Shown: piece by piece, positions 31,651 through 40,601 of the stretch
How the letters are laid out: each line of letters begins with the position of its first letter
Position numbering within the stretch: the first letter of the stretch is position 1
DNA from: Flammeovirgaceae bacterium UBA2338
GTDB taxonomy: Bacteria > Bacteroidota > Bacteroidia > Cytophagales > Cyclobacteriaceae
NCBI GenBank assembly: GCA_002344795.1
Contig: DDUM01000029.1
Coordinates: forward strand, 1-64,000
DNA length: 64,000 bases
Direction: 5' to 3'
The notes under the pieces: generated by a model
Seen by the model: the letters and a program-made list of their open reading frames with translations, nothing else
Databases searched by the model: none
What the model was told of the DNA's origin: nothing
Position numbers and translations under genes: made by a program

Positions 31651-34050
31651 ATGAAGAATGCCATCTTTGCGATAATTTTTTTTCTTCCACTGCTGAGCTT
31701 TGGACAAACCTCATTAAATGTTCCGGGGCTGAACGAATCCGTGGAGGTCATCCGGGATAATTATGGAGTAAATCATATATATGCTAAAAATGAGCACGAT
31801 CTTTTTTTCGCTCAGGGTTACTGCGCAGCAAAAGACAGGTTATTCCAATTTGAAGTATGGAGACGGCAGGCAACCGGAACAGTAGCTGAGTTATTAGGAC
31901 CCAGAGAAATAAACAGAGACATTGGTGCACGCCTGTTTCGCTTCCGTGGAAATTTAAAACAAGAACTCAATCATTACCATGAAAATGGTGAAGCGATCAT
32001 CACGGACTACACAGATGGTGTAAATGCTTACATCAGTGAAACCGAAAAGAACCCAGGTCTCCTGCCTCTTGAGTTTGAACTTTTAGGGACAAAACCTCAA
32101 AAATGGACTCCCGATGTTGTGATTTCCCGACACCAGGGGCTAGTAATGAATTTGACCGAGGAGGTAAGTGTAGGAAGAATGGTAGCTGCGCTTGGCGCTG
32201 CAAAGGTAAAAGAAATCCAAAACTACGGTCCCGGTGACCCCGTTCTTGAATTAGACCCAGCTATCAATGCGGAGCGACTATCAGATGATGTGATCGAATT
32301 GTATAATGCTTTCAGAAGACCTGTAGCTTTCGCCCCCGAAGATCTGGTAGCTGATGCCAATACCAATCTGGAGGAGTATCGCTACTTGGTAAAACTGGAT
32401 GAAGAAGCGAGACAAAGTGTTTTAGATGAAGAAAAACAAATCATTGGTAGCAATAACTGGATAGTAAGTGGACGCTATTCACAAAGTGGATATCCACTAC
32501 TCGCCAATGACCCTCACCGTTCTCTCTCTGCACCTTCCCTTCGTTACATGGTACACCTCAATGGTCCAGGATGGAATGTGGTCGGTGGTGGTGAGCCCAC
32601 CATTCCGGGTATTTCAATCGGGCATAATGACTATGGTGCATGGGGGCTCACTGTTTTTGAAATAGACAGTGAAGACTTGTATGTATACGAACTGAATCCG
32701 GCCAACAAAAATCAATACAAATACAAAGGAGGATGGGAAGACATGCGCATCGAAAAGGATGTAATTAAAGTAAAAGGTGCACCAGATGTAAATGTAGAAC
32801 ATCGATATACAAGACACGGCCCGGTCACTATGATGGACAAAAAAAACAATATTGCTTACGCTGTTAGGGCAGGATGGATGGAAATTGGAGGATCGCCCTA
32901 TTTAGCCAGCCTTAGGATGGATCAGGCTAAAACATGGGAGGAATTCAGAGAGGCTTGTTCCTATAGTCACCTGCCAGGCGAAAATATGATTTGGGCTGAC
33001 AAAGAAGGTAACATTGGATGGCAGGTGGTAGGGGTTGCTCCGATGAGAAAAAACTGGAGTGGCATGGTGCCTGTTCCTGGTGATGGCCGTTACGAATGGG
33101 CTGGGTTTTTACCTATCAAATCACTGCCCAACGTACTCAATCCCGAAAAAGGGTTTTTGGCCACCGCCAATGAAAACCTCGTGCCCGACAAGTATGAACA
33201 CCGAAATGCTGTAGGCTGGAGTTGGGCAGAAAGCTATCGCGCGGATCGCATCAATGAGGTGCTCGCAATGAATAGGAAATTCTCTATCGCTGATATGATG
33301 CGATTGCAAACCGACTACTTGTCGATACCCGCAAGAACACTCGTGCCTTTACTCACCGAACTAAAGTCCGATGATAAAACAACTGAAACAGCCCGTCTTA
33401 TGTTGACGAAATGGGATTTTATCATGGATAAAAACTCCATAGAAGCATCGATATATAAGGCCTGGGAAGATCGCTTAAAAGACAACATCAAACCTTTATT
33501 TGTTCCTGAAAAAGGGATGGATCTCGTACGTTCTTTGCCATTGAGCAACGTGATTGGCTGGATATTGACAGCTCGCCCTGAATTCGGAAGCAATTCCGTT
33601 CTGGCAAGAGATCAATTCTTATTAACAGCGTTGAAAGACGCCACCTCCGACCTTACTAAAAAGCTGGGGTCAGATATGCGGAAGTGGCAATATGGTCAGG
33701 TTAAAAATCATCATGTCCATATTAAACATCCACTGAGCAATGCTGCTGATCCGGCAACCAGAAAAAAGATTGAATTTGGCCCTTATCCAAGAAGTGGCTA
33801 TGGTTCAACTCCTGGCATGACTGGCAACGGAGATAACCAAACTCATGGTGCTACCTTTAGAATTGTAGTGGATACTAAAGATTGGGATAAATCAATGTTT
33901 ACCAACGCCCCAGGTCAAAGCGGAGTGCCCGGAAATAAGTTCTATGGCAACCTGTTCCCACTTTGGGCAAATGATAAGCATTTCCCGGTATATTTCAGCA
34001 AGCCATTGGTTGAAAAATCAGCCTTTGAAAAAGTAATTCTAAAGCCATAA
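31651..34050 (+). CDS. Penicillin acylase family (Ntn-hydrolase) protein
   Basis: About 799 residues with a signal peptide (AIFAIIFFLPLLSFGQ). The N-terminal alpha-chain region has VEVIRDNYGVNHIYAKNEHDLFFAQGYCAAKDRL. The autoproteolysis site is at IIGSNNWIVSG, making Ser at about residue 267 the nucleophile of the beta chain. LLANDPHRSL, GHNDYGAWGLT and GDNQTHGATFRIVVD are also conserved. These periplasmic amidases cleave acylated compounds including beta-lactams and acyl-homoserine lactones. I chose ATG at 31651 instead of GTG at 31621 because it starts the signal peptide cleanly. Confidence 0.92.
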   Translation: MKNAIFAIIFFLPLLSFGQTSLNVPGLNESVEVIRDNYGVNHIYAKNEHDLFFAQGYCAAKDRLFQFEVWRRQATGTVAELLGPREINRDIGARLFRFRGNLKQELNHYHENGEAIITDYTDGVNAYISETEKNPGLLPLEFELLGTKPQKWTPDVVISRHQGLVMNLTEEVSVGRMVAALGAAKVKEIQNYGPGDPVLELDPAINAERLSDDVIELYNAFRRPVAFAPEDLVADANTNLEEYRYLVKLDEEARQSVLDEEKQIIGSNNWIVSGRYSQSGYPLLANDPHRSLSAPSLRYMVHLNGPGWNVVGGGEPTIPGISIGHNDYGAWGLTVFEIDSEDLYVYELNPANKNQYKYKGGWEDMRIEKDVIKVKGAPDVNVEHRYTRHGPVTMMDKKNNIAYAVRAGWMEIGGSPYLASLRMDQAKTWEEFREACSYSHLPGENMIWADKEGNIGWQVVGVAPMRKNWSGMVPVPGDGRYEWAGFLPIKSLPNVLNPEKGFLATANENLVPDKYEHRNAVGWSWAESYRADRINEVLAMNRKFSIADMMRLQTDYLSIPARTLVPLLTELKSDDKTTETARLMLTKWDFIMDKNSIEASIYKAWEDRLKDNIKPLFVPEKGMDLVRSLPLSNVIGWILTARPEFGSNSVLARDQFLLTALKDATSDLTKKLGSDMRKWQYGQVKNHHVHIKHPLSNAADPATRKKIEFGPYPRSGYGSTPGMTGNGDNQTHGATFRIVVDTKDWDKSMFTNAPGQSGVPGNKFYGNLFPLWANDKHFPVYFSKPLVEKSAFEKVILKP

Positions 34051-34126
34051 CAATCATAGGGCAAGGTGATAATAGTCACTGTTTCATTAATGGTGACTTC
34101 GTACATTGTTTCAATATTCGGTTTTG

Positions 34127-34219
34127 ATGAGTGGTAAACTTATTAAGCTTTTGCTGATTTGTTTTGTCTGCCTCGGACTAGCCTATGGGCTTGCCTTCAT
34201 CTATGAAATATATTTTTAA
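34127..34219 (+). CDS. Possible 30-residue single-helix membrane peptide
   Basis: A small ORF starting ATG AGT GGT AAA and encoding a lysine-flanked hydrophobic stretch (LIKLLLICFVCLGLAYGLAF) that ends at TAA, 15 bp before the DUF2892 gene. The composition is what a small membrane protein would have. No homologue is recognised and conservation cannot be judged from one sequence. It could be chance. Confidence 0.3.
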   Translation: MSGKLIKLLLICFVCLGLAYGLAFIYEIYF

Positions 34220-34234
34220 CTAAAAATTACTATT

Positions 34235-34447
34235 ATGAAAAAGAATATGGGAAATGCCGATCGGATTATCCGCATTTTAATTGTTTTAATTTTTGCTGCA
34301 TTGTATTATACCGGAACTGTTACAGGACTACTTGGGACAACGCTTATCATACTCTCAGCTGTATTTGTAGCAACCAGCTTATTGAGCTTCTGTCCGATTT
34401 ATGCCGTCTTTGGTATGAATACATGCCCCACTAAAAAGTCAGAATAG
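34235..34447 (+). CDS. DUF2892 family small membrane protein
   Basis: A 70-residue protein. The start MKKNMGNADRIIRILIVLI and the end FCPIYAVFGMNTC follow the DUF2892 (YgaP membrane-domain-like) pattern: an amphipathic N-terminus, two membrane helices, then a CPxY...G.NTC motif. Its function is unknown; in other bacteria the domain is often fused or adjacent to rhodanese domains, which are not seen here. It converges with the VTT gene. Confidence 0.85.
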   Translation: MKKNMGNADRIIRILIVLIFAALYYTGTVTGLLGTTLIILSAVFVATSLLSFCPIYAVFGMNTCPTKKSE

Positions 34448-34498
34448 TACTTTGACTGAATCCATTTACTCAAGCTCTACCCTCTGCTGGTAATGGTT

Positions 34499-35092
34499 TT
34501 AACCATTGAATATATTGGGGAAACTCCAAACCATCCATCCGTAAGCAGCAAATCGAAGTACACGAGCAATGGATATTAACAGAAAAGATTTCAACGGAAA
34601 ATTAATGGAGCCCGCTAACATACACATGGCAGAGAAGGGTATTGGTGTTACCGCGCCAACAAAAATTAAGTATCCACCATATTTCCTTATCTGACCTTGA
34701 TAGGCACTAAGATATTGTTCGTTTATTTTTATAAAGAAGCCAGTCTTGGAAAAATTGCGTCCTATATAATAACCCAACACGCCCGCCCCGTAAGATATTA
34801 TAGTTAGAAAAACAAGATTGACTATATACTCAGAGACGGGCACATGGTTGAGTACATAAACAATCATAAAAAACTCTGGTGGCACCAGCCCAAACACAAT
34901 TTCAGAAATCGAAAAAACCAGGTAAAAAATTATAGGGTTTGCATGTATCCGGGCAATATGAGGCATGAAGTTGTCCTGGATATAACCCTCCAATAAAATA
35001 AATACAGTAATTATCACAGCAAACCAAAGTAAGCCCTTTGCGAGATTTCTCAACAGGAACCCTGATTTGGTTTCTTCCTCGACTGGTTCCAT
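34499..35092 (-). CDS. VTT/DedA-like membrane protein
   Basis: A 197-residue protein with about five hydrophobic segments. The central part, SEIVFGLVPPEFFMIVY, the later YYIGRNF and KYGGYLIFVGAVTPIPFSAMCMLAGSINFPLKSFL, resembles the VTT (SNARE-associated) fold, including the proline-bearing re-entrant loop and the GxxxP-type tail. Related proteins act in lipid scrambling or transport in the inner membrane. It is 4 bp downstream of the GNAT-like gene and likely co-transcribed with it. Confidence 0.75.
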   Translation of the reverse strand: MEPVEEETKSGFLLRNLAKGLLWFAVIITVFILLEGYIQDNFMPHIARIHANPIIFYLVFSISEIVFGLVPPEFFMIVYVLNHVPVSEYIVNLVFLTIISYGAGVLGYYIGRNFSKTGFFIKINEQYLSAYQGQIRKYGGYLIFVGAVTPIPFSAMCMLAGSINFPLKSFLLISIARVLRFAAYGWMVWSFPNIFNG

Positions 35093-35096
35093 TCTT

Positions 35097-36266
35097 CTAA
35101 TTTAAAATCGGATGACGCCTAAAGGGCTTTCGCTCATCAAAAAGTTTGCGATAGGTATGATGAACCTTACATACTTGAGCTCCAACCTGCTCTACTACTA
35201 CAATCATTTTTGGATTAAAGTCTCCAATCCAATTCATCTCGTATTCCTCATACCGTTTATACTTCACCTGAAGTACATCGCTTGCATTCAAAACCATTGC
35301 GCCATCAAGCCCCTTTCCCTGATGCTCAGGCACAATCCCGAACAAGATACCAAATGCTTTCTTATTTGTCTTTAACCAAGAATGCCAAAGAAATTTAGCC
35401 TTACCAATCCAATCTAATTTTCCGTTAACATATTTAAATATTTGATTGATCTCTGGCAGCGAAAGAAAAAAGGACACTGGCTCACCTTTATAAAAGCCAA
35501 AGTAAAGAAGTTTTAAATCCATAATTGGCTTCATCTGCTTCACAATCAACTTGGCTTGTTGAGGCGTCAATTCTGGAAGCTCTGCCCTATTCGCCCAGGC
35601 GTTGTTATATACCGTGCGAAGATATTCCGCCAAACGATGAACTTCATTTTTCCGGAGGTGCCTGAATTGATAATCTTTATTCTCTGCCAGTCTTTTAGCC
35701 TTGGCCTCCAATTTAGGTGACAATGGATCCATAACTCGTCTGGCATAAGTGAACTGTTTAAAGTAGACCTGAAAACCATATGACTCAAAAAATTCCTGAT
35801 AGTAAGGAAAATTATAATTGCACTGGTAATTAGGATCCCGATCAAAACCATCTATTAACAATCCCCACCAACGATCCTTATTCCCAAAGTTTATCGGTCC
35901 ATCCATCGCTTCCATTCCTCGTTCTGTAAGCCATTCCCTACAAGTATCAAAAAGTAAAAAAGCAGCATCTTTGTTTTCAATGCAATCAAAAAAGCCCATG
36001 CCACCGGTTGGTTGATCATTACCTTTATTGACAGCCTTTTCATTAACAAATGCCGCAACTCTTCCTATAACAATACCTCCATCGTCTTTCAGTATCCACC
36101 TACAGCATTGTCCGTGGCGAAATGCTTTATTCTTTTCTTTGTCAAAAACAGATTCAATATCCGCATCAAGAGGCCTAATCCAGTTTGTGCTATTTTGAAA
36201 TAATCTAACCGGCAGATTAATAAAATCTTTTATATCTTCTTTTGTCGTTACTTCTTTAATTATCAT
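35097..36266 (-). CDS. Large GNAT-like protein of unknown substrate
   Basis: A 389-residue soluble protein. The C-terminal part has an acetyl-CoA-binding-like motif, GIVPEHQGKGLDGAMV near residue 320, as in GNAT acyltransferases. The N-terminal half (VRLFQNSTNWIRPLDADIESVFDKEKNKAF, GRVAAFVNEK, GPINFGNKDRWWGLLIDGF) resembles a second GNAT-like unit seen in conserved Bacteroidota proteins. I infer a two-domain acyltransferase, but no substrate can be named. A 58-codon ORF overlaps its start by 11 bp, and a VTT membrane protein gene follows by 4 bp. Confidence 0.7.
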   Translation of the reverse strand: MIIKEVTTKEDIKDFINLPVRLFQNSTNWIRPLDADIESVFDKEKNKAFRHGQCCRWILKDDGGIVIGRVAAFVNEKAVNKGNDQPTGGMGFFDCIENKDAAFLLFDTCREWLTERGMEAMDGPINFGNKDRWWGLLIDGFDRDPNYQCNYNFPYYQEFFESYGFQVYFKQFTYARRVMDPLSPKLEAKAKRLAENKDYQFRHLRKNEVHRLAEYLRTVYNNAWANRAELPELTPQQAKLIVKQMKPIMDLKLLYFGFYKGEPVSFFLSLPEINQIFKYVNGKLDWIGKAKFLWHSWLKTNKKAFGILFGIVPEHQGKGLDGAMVLNASDVLQVKYKRYEEYEMNWIGDFNPKMIVVVEQVGAQVCKVHHTYRKLFDERKPFRRHPILN

Positions 36267-36432
36267 CCCTCAACTCATTTGGCATAATCCTGAAGGTTGC
36301 CCCAAGGCTGGACATGTTTTCCGCCATCATCTTTACCTTCAATTTATCTGTTGCATCTTTAGCCGTGTATAAGCTCAATTCCGACTCCTCCGAAATCTTG
36401 GTAACCCTGCAAAACATTTCAAAAAATAGCAT
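36256..36432 (-). CDS. Possible small protein (58 residues) overlapping the GNAT-like gene
   Basis: An ATG at 36432 opens 58 codons ending in TAA at 36256-36258, overlapping the start of the GNAT-like gene by 11 bp. The sequence is charged and looks protein-like (SEESELSLYTAKDATDKLK, SSLGATFRIMPNELRDDN), with no signal or membrane helix. No family is recognised. The overlap with the next start suggests translational coupling. The remaining 152 bp up to the methyltransferase stop hold no feature I can support. Confidence 0.4.
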   Translation of the reverse strand: MLFFEMFCRVTKISEESELSLYTAKDATDKLKVKMMAENMSSLGATFRIMPNELRDDN

Positions 36433-36584
36433 TAATAGTAGGTTGTACAGGGTTTTGATTCAATATTATCTAAGTGCATAAAAAGCAATATAATGCATTC
36501 CTGTGATTTGCCGCATACTGTGTAAAAAATTGAACTATAATAAGTTGCGTTTTACAACACAACCCTAAAGGGTCATCAATTCGT

Positions 36585-37208
36585 TTATGATCTTATGTAT
36601 GTAACGGTATTTACAAATCCTTTATAAAAGGAGCTTAATCTTGTTCTTTCAAAGTATTCACTTTGAATTATCCTATCCCAATTGGGCAACACCTTTAAAT
36701 CGAGTGCTCCTACCCAATTAAAAAACAAATACATCAATTTCAAAAGAACTCCATGCCAATACTTATTATTGACAAAATCTGCAACAACCCAACTCCCTCC
36801 GCTTTTCAAGTGGTTATGTATTTGCTGAGTGATACTTTCCAGCTCGGGCTCAGTAAACATATCAACAAAAAAATGAGTGATGACAACATCAAATTTTTGT
36901 TGAGGCATATTTTCATGGGTGCCATGAATGAAAATAATTCGATCTGTAAAGTCCAAATTCTTTTTGGCCTGTCCTATCATTTCTTTTGAAGCCTCCACAT
37001 ACCAAACCGTACAACTGCTATTCAGCTTTAACAGCTTAGTCAACCATTTTCCCGTGCCTCCACCAAGCACGAGCACATTAGAATAACCCGTAATCGTTTC
37101 AAGATTACATTCTTGTGCTTTTATTAAACTGTTTCCAAAAACTAAACCAGCAATCTTATCGTAAAATGGAGCGATCCTGTCAAATCGATTTAATTTTAAT
37201 GCTTCCAT
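36585..37208 (-). CDS. Class I SAM-dependent methyltransferase
   Basis: About 207 residues. Motif I is VLVLGGGTGKWLTKLL near residue 48. An acidic end of beta-2 lies in WYVEASKEMI, and VVITHFFVDMF is in the motif IV position. The N-terminus (RFDRIAPFYDKIAGLVFG) resembles the UbiE/phosphatidylethanolamine methyltransferase group, but the substrate is not predictable. I chose ATG at 37208 over TTG at 37214. The ATG shares its A with the stop of the UbiA-like membrane protein gene (TAATG), so the two are tightly coupled. Confidence 0.82.
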   Translation of the reverse strand: MEALKLNRFDRIAPFYDKIAGLVFGNSLIKAQECNLETITGYSNVLVLGGGTGKWLTKLLKLNSSCTVWYVEASKEMIGQAKKNLDFTDRIIFIHGTHENMPQQKFDVVITHFFVDMFTEPELESITQQIHNHLKSGGSWVVADFVNNKYWHGVLLKLMYLFFNWVGALDLKVLPNWDRIIQSEYFERTRLSSFYKGFVNTVTYIRS

Positions 37209-38026
37209 TAGCAAATCACATAAAGTAATGGAAATAGAAAAACGGCATCGCCCGCTAACCGGTATCTATCATTCAGCGCAAACCAATTGGATTTTATAAA
37301 AATCAACAACAACACCAGATACATAGCAACAAAAATCATCAATACAAGAATATTTAAGCCTCTATCAAAAGCATAAACGAATAGAACAATTTGCAACAGA
37401 AAAAGAAAGGATAAAAAGCCTTTTGAGGCCTTGTCTCCTACGCTAGCCACTAAAGAAGGATGGTTATCCAACTTGTCTTTGTCTCTATCAAACCAGGAGA
37501 AAAGGACAAGATTAATGAGCGCAGTATTAAAAAATAACACGGAGGGAACCTCTATTAGGCTATTAAATGATAATTCTGACAAAGCGATAACCGGTAGCAT
37601 CACTCCCACACAGTATAACACTGCCCCCAAAAGTTCTTTGAGAAAACCCAATCTTCGCTGTACCACAAAATAGACAAACACCAATCCGCCAAGACCTATC
37701 CCCATACTTAGCACCGATTTGTAAATAAAAAACAGCAACGGTATTATGGTTAGTAATATAAGTATTGCCATAACCAGAATCACCTCGAAATTTTGCTGAT
37801 GAAATCTGTGTCGTTGAGTAGAAGCCTGCCCTTTTAATTTCTTTGCATCAACCAGGTGATCCATGGTGTAAATCAACCACACGGTCAGTCCAAGGCACAG
37901 CAACCCTTGAAATCGAATATCAACTTCAAAGACTTTTGTCAAAAACATGGCTGAGATAATAGCCCCTAACGCTACATCCAGACTTAACAAGTTGACGTAT
38001 CTGTAATAACGGGTTATCTGTTGCAT
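37208..38026 (-). CDS. UbiA-like polytopic membrane protein
   Basis: A 272-residue protein with about eight hydrophobic segments. A loop with YTMDHLVDAKK near residue 55 keeps the DxxxD of the UbiA prenyltransferase first motif but lacks its usual Asn. A second acidic loop, WFDRDKDKLDNHPS, near 185 is in the right place for motif two. I infer a divergent UbiA-superfamily prenyltransferase. The start codon lies directly after the T-tract of the atp terminator. The methyltransferase gene follows with a 1-bp overlap, suggesting a prenylation/methylation pair. Confidence 0.6.
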   Translation of the reverse strand: MQQITRYYRYVNLLSLDVALGAIISAMFLTKVFEVDIRFQGLLCLGLTVWLIYTMDHLVDAKKLKGQASTQRHRFHQQNFEVILVMAILILLTIIPLLFFIYKSVLSMGIGLGGLVFVYFVVQRRLGFLKELLGAVLYCVGVMLPVIALSELSFNSLIEVPSVLFFNTALINLVLFSWFDRDKDKLDNHPSLVASVGDKASKGFLSFLFLLQIVLFVYAFDRGLNILVLMIFVAMYLVLLLIFIKSNWFALNDRYRLAGDAVFLFPLLYVIC

Positions 38027-38034
38027 TAAAAAAA

Positions 38035-38061
38035 GAAAGCCCTCCGTTTGGGAGCGCTTTC
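38035..38061 (-). terminator. Intrinsic terminator of the atp operon
   Basis: On the minus strand, 24 bp after the atpG stop: stem GAAAGCGCTCCC / GGAGGGCTTTC with a short AAAC-type loop and one mismatch, followed by TTTTTTT. The T-tract ends one base before the ATG of the UbiA-like gene. Confidence 0.8.
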
Positions 38062-38085
38062 AATTTAAAAATAATTAATATGCTT

Positions 38086-38967
38086 TTACGAAGATTTTAG
38101 TGCTTCTGCTCCTCCAACAATCTCCAGAATCTCCTTAGTAATAGCCGCCTGGCGAGTACGGTTATATACCAGTTTCAGTTCTTTCAACAATTCTCCTGCA
38201 TTTTCGGTTGCTTTATCCATAGCAGTCATCTGAGCCCCGTTAAATGCCGCATTAGAATCCAATACGGCTTTGAACAATTGAACTCTCAATGACTTTGGGA
38301 TAAGCCCCGTTACTATCTCTTCGCGATCTGGCTGGTATATATAATCAATATCAGCTCCTTTGGATTCGGTTATTGAAGCAGTCTTTATGGGTAAATAGGC
38401 CTCTATCCGTAATATCTGGGTGGCCACATTTTTAAACTCATTGTAAACTAAATCAATTTTGTCATAAGCACCATTTCTATAAGAGGACATCAAGAATTCC
38501 GCGGCCTTAGATACATTTTCAAAAGAAAGGTCATGAAATATAGTTGAGTAAGCGTCCTCTACTTTGTAACCTCTCTTTTTAAAATACTCTAACGCCTTCT
38601 TGCCTATTGGTAATATGGTAATTCTTCCTTGCTCTTCCTGATGAGCATACTTTTCTTTAATAAGCTTTAAAGTCGCCTTGAAAACACTGCTATTAAAAGA
38701 GCCACAAAGTCCACGGTCTGCACTTATTGTTACAATCAAAATATTTTTCTCCTCGCGAGCTTCATTATACCAACTTTCCCCCTCTTCTTCGGCATTAGAC
38801 ACATTATGAAGTACCTCAGAAAGCTTTTCAGAAAACGGTCTCATTTGGATAATCCTCTCCTGCGACCTTCTCAACTTGGCAGCCGCCACCATCTTCATGG
38901 CTTTGGTAATCTGCTGCGTTGAAATAATCGAGGTTATCCTACTTTTTACCTCCTTTAAACTGGCCAT
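38086..38967 (-). CDS. atpG: F1 ATP synthase gamma subunit
   Basis: A 293-residue central-stalk subunit. The N-terminal helix MASLKEVKSRITSIISTQQITKAMKMVAAAKLRRSQ and the C-terminal helix NAAFNGAQMTAMDKATENAGELLKELKLVYNRTRQAAITKEILEIVGGAEAL are the two conserved coiled-coil strands, given here in parts: STQQITKAMKMVAAAKLRR and YNRTRQAAITKEI. SADRGLCGSFN is also conserved. It rotates within the alpha3beta3 ring to couple proton flow to ATP synthesis. It is the last gene of the operon, 9 bp after atpA, and a terminator follows. Confidence 0.97.
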   Translation of the reverse strand: MASLKEVKSRITSIISTQQITKAMKMVAAAKLRRSQERIIQMRPFSEKLSEVLHNVSNAEEEGESWYNEAREEKNILIVTISADRGLCGSFNSSVFKATLKLIKEKYAHQEEQGRITILPIGKKALEYFKKRGYKVEDAYSTIFHDLSFENVSKAAEFLMSSYRNGAYDKIDLVYNEFKNVATQILRIEAYLPIKTASITESKGADIDYIYQPDREEIVTGLIPKSLRVQLFKAVLDSNAAFNGAQMTAMDKATENAGELLKELKLVYNRTRQAAITKEILEIVGGAEALKSS

Positions 38968-38976
38968 TTATCGTTC

Positions 38977-40551
38977 TTAATATTTGGCAGCCAATTCCAA
39001 AGCTGCTTTTTTAACTGTTTCTACATCTGCATCCTCAAATTTACCGGCTCTAAAATTGTCAAGCACAGTGTGGTTTTGTGCTCTCAGCAAACCAAGAAAT
39101 TCTTTTTCAAATTCTCTTACCTTCTCAACGGGCACATTATCAATGTAACCCCTGGTTGATGCCAAAATCATAGCTACCTGTTCTTCAACAGGAACCGGTG
39201 CATACTGAGGTTGTTTCAACACTTCTGTATTTCTTCTTCCTCTTTCAATGACCAGCTTAGTAGAAGCATCAAGGTCTGAGCCGAACTTAGAAAATGCTTC
39301 AAGCTCTCTGAATTGTGCCTGATCCAACTTAAGTGTACCCGCAACCTTCTTCATTGATTTGATCTGGGCAGCACCACCTACACGTGACACTGAGATTCCT
39401 ACGTTAATCGCAGGGCGAACACCAGCATTAAACAAGTTCGTCTCAAGGAATATCTGACCATCCGTAATTGAAATTACGTTGGTTGGAATATATGCTGATA
39501 CGTCATTCGCCTGGGTCTCTATAATTGGGAGTGCAGTTAATGATCCTCCGCCTTTCACCTTATCCTTCAAAGAAGGAGGCAAGTCATTCATTTGAGAAGC
39601 GATCTCATCGTTGGCAATAATTTTTGCAGCACGTTCAAGTAAGCGAGAGTGCAAATAGAATACATCCCCAGGGTATGCTTCACGTCCTGGAGGCCTTCTC
39701 AAAAGAAGAGACACCTCGCGATAAGCAACCGCCTGCTTTGATAAGTCATCATATATAACGAGAGCTGGACGACCCGTATCCCTGAAGTACTCGCCAATCG
39801 CTGCACCCGTAAATGGGGCAAAGAACTGCATAGGAGCAGGATCAGCTGCCGAAGCAGAAACGATCACTGTGTAATCCATAGCTCCAGCCTTTTCCAATGT
39901 ATTTACAATACCCGCTACTGTAGATGCCTTCTGTCCGATAGCAACATATATACAATAAACAGGCTCGCCTTTTTCATAAAATTCTTTTTGGTTGATAATC
40001 GTATCAATGGCAACAGCTGTTTTACCTGTTTGACGATCACCAATGATCAATTCTCGCTGACCTCTACCGATTGGAATCATGGAGTCAATCGCTTTGATAC
40101 CTGTTTGCAATGGCTCACTTACCGGCTGACGGAAAATTACACCAGGCGCTTTGCGCTCCATTGGCATTTCAAAAAGCTCACCTTTCAAGGGGCCTTTACC
40201 ATCAATAGGTTCAGCCAATGTGTCCACTACCCTTCCTAACACACCTTCACCTACTTTAATGGAAGCAATGAGGCCTGTGCGCTTTACGGTATCTCCTTCT
40301 TTAATACCTTTCGACTCCCCTAGAAGCACAGCTCCCACGTTGTCTTCTTCGAGGTTAAGCACCATTGCGCGAAGTCCATTTTCAAATTGAATAAGCTCTC
40401 CAGCCTGAGCTTTTGTAAGTCCATAAACTCTGGCAACACCATCACCTACAGTAAGTACTGTACCTACTTCCTCTAACTCTGCACTGGTTCTTGCGCCAGA
40501 AAGCTGCTCTCTTAATATTGCTGATACTTCTTCGGGTCTAATTTCTGCCAT
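38977..40551 (-). CDS. atpA: F1 ATP synthase alpha subunit
   Basis: A 524-residue non-catalytic nucleotide-binding subunit. The P-loop GDRQTGKTAVAIDTI is near residue 170; the PGREAYPGDVFYLHSRLLERAA and SLTALPIIETQANDVSAYIPTN segments and the Arg finger region VGISVSRVGGAAQ follow. The N-terminal RPEEVSAILREQL contacts the delta subunit. It is normal in length and lies between atpH and atpG. The catalytic beta and epsilon genes are not in the operon, as is common in Bacteroidota. Confidence 0.98.
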   Translation of the reverse strand: MAEIRPEEVSAILREQLSGARTSAELEEVGTVLTVGDGVARVYGLTKAQAGELIQFENGLRAMVLNLEEDNVGAVLLGESKGIKEGDTVKRTGLIASIKVGEGVLGRVVDTLAEPIDGKGPLKGELFEMPMERKAPGVIFRQPVSEPLQTGIKAIDSMIPIGRGQRELIIGDRQTGKTAVAIDTIINQKEFYEKGEPVYCIYVAIGQKASTVAGIVNTLEKAGAMDYTVIVSASAADPAPMQFFAPFTGAAIGEYFRDTGRPALVIYDDLSKQAVAYREVSLLLRRPPGREAYPGDVFYLHSRLLERAAKIIANDEIASQMNDLPPSLKDKVKGGGSLTALPIIETQANDVSAYIPTNVISITDGQIFLETNLFNAGVRPAINVGISVSRVGGAAQIKSMKKVAGTLKLDQAQFRELEAFSKFGSDLDASTKLVIERGRRNTEVLKQPQYAPVPVEEQVAMILASTRGYIDNVPVEKVREFEKEFLGLLRAQNHTVLDNFRAGKFEDADVETVKKAALELAAKY

Positions 40552-40601
40552 GATCTATATATGATTTCTTATTCGGTCTTTATTTTGAAATTTTAGGAGC
40601 A

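Noticed and set aside
34491..34508. AATGGTT/AACCATT palindrome at the DUF2892/VTT junction
   Set aside because: The stem is AT-rich with almost no loop and no clear T-tract, too weak to call a terminator.
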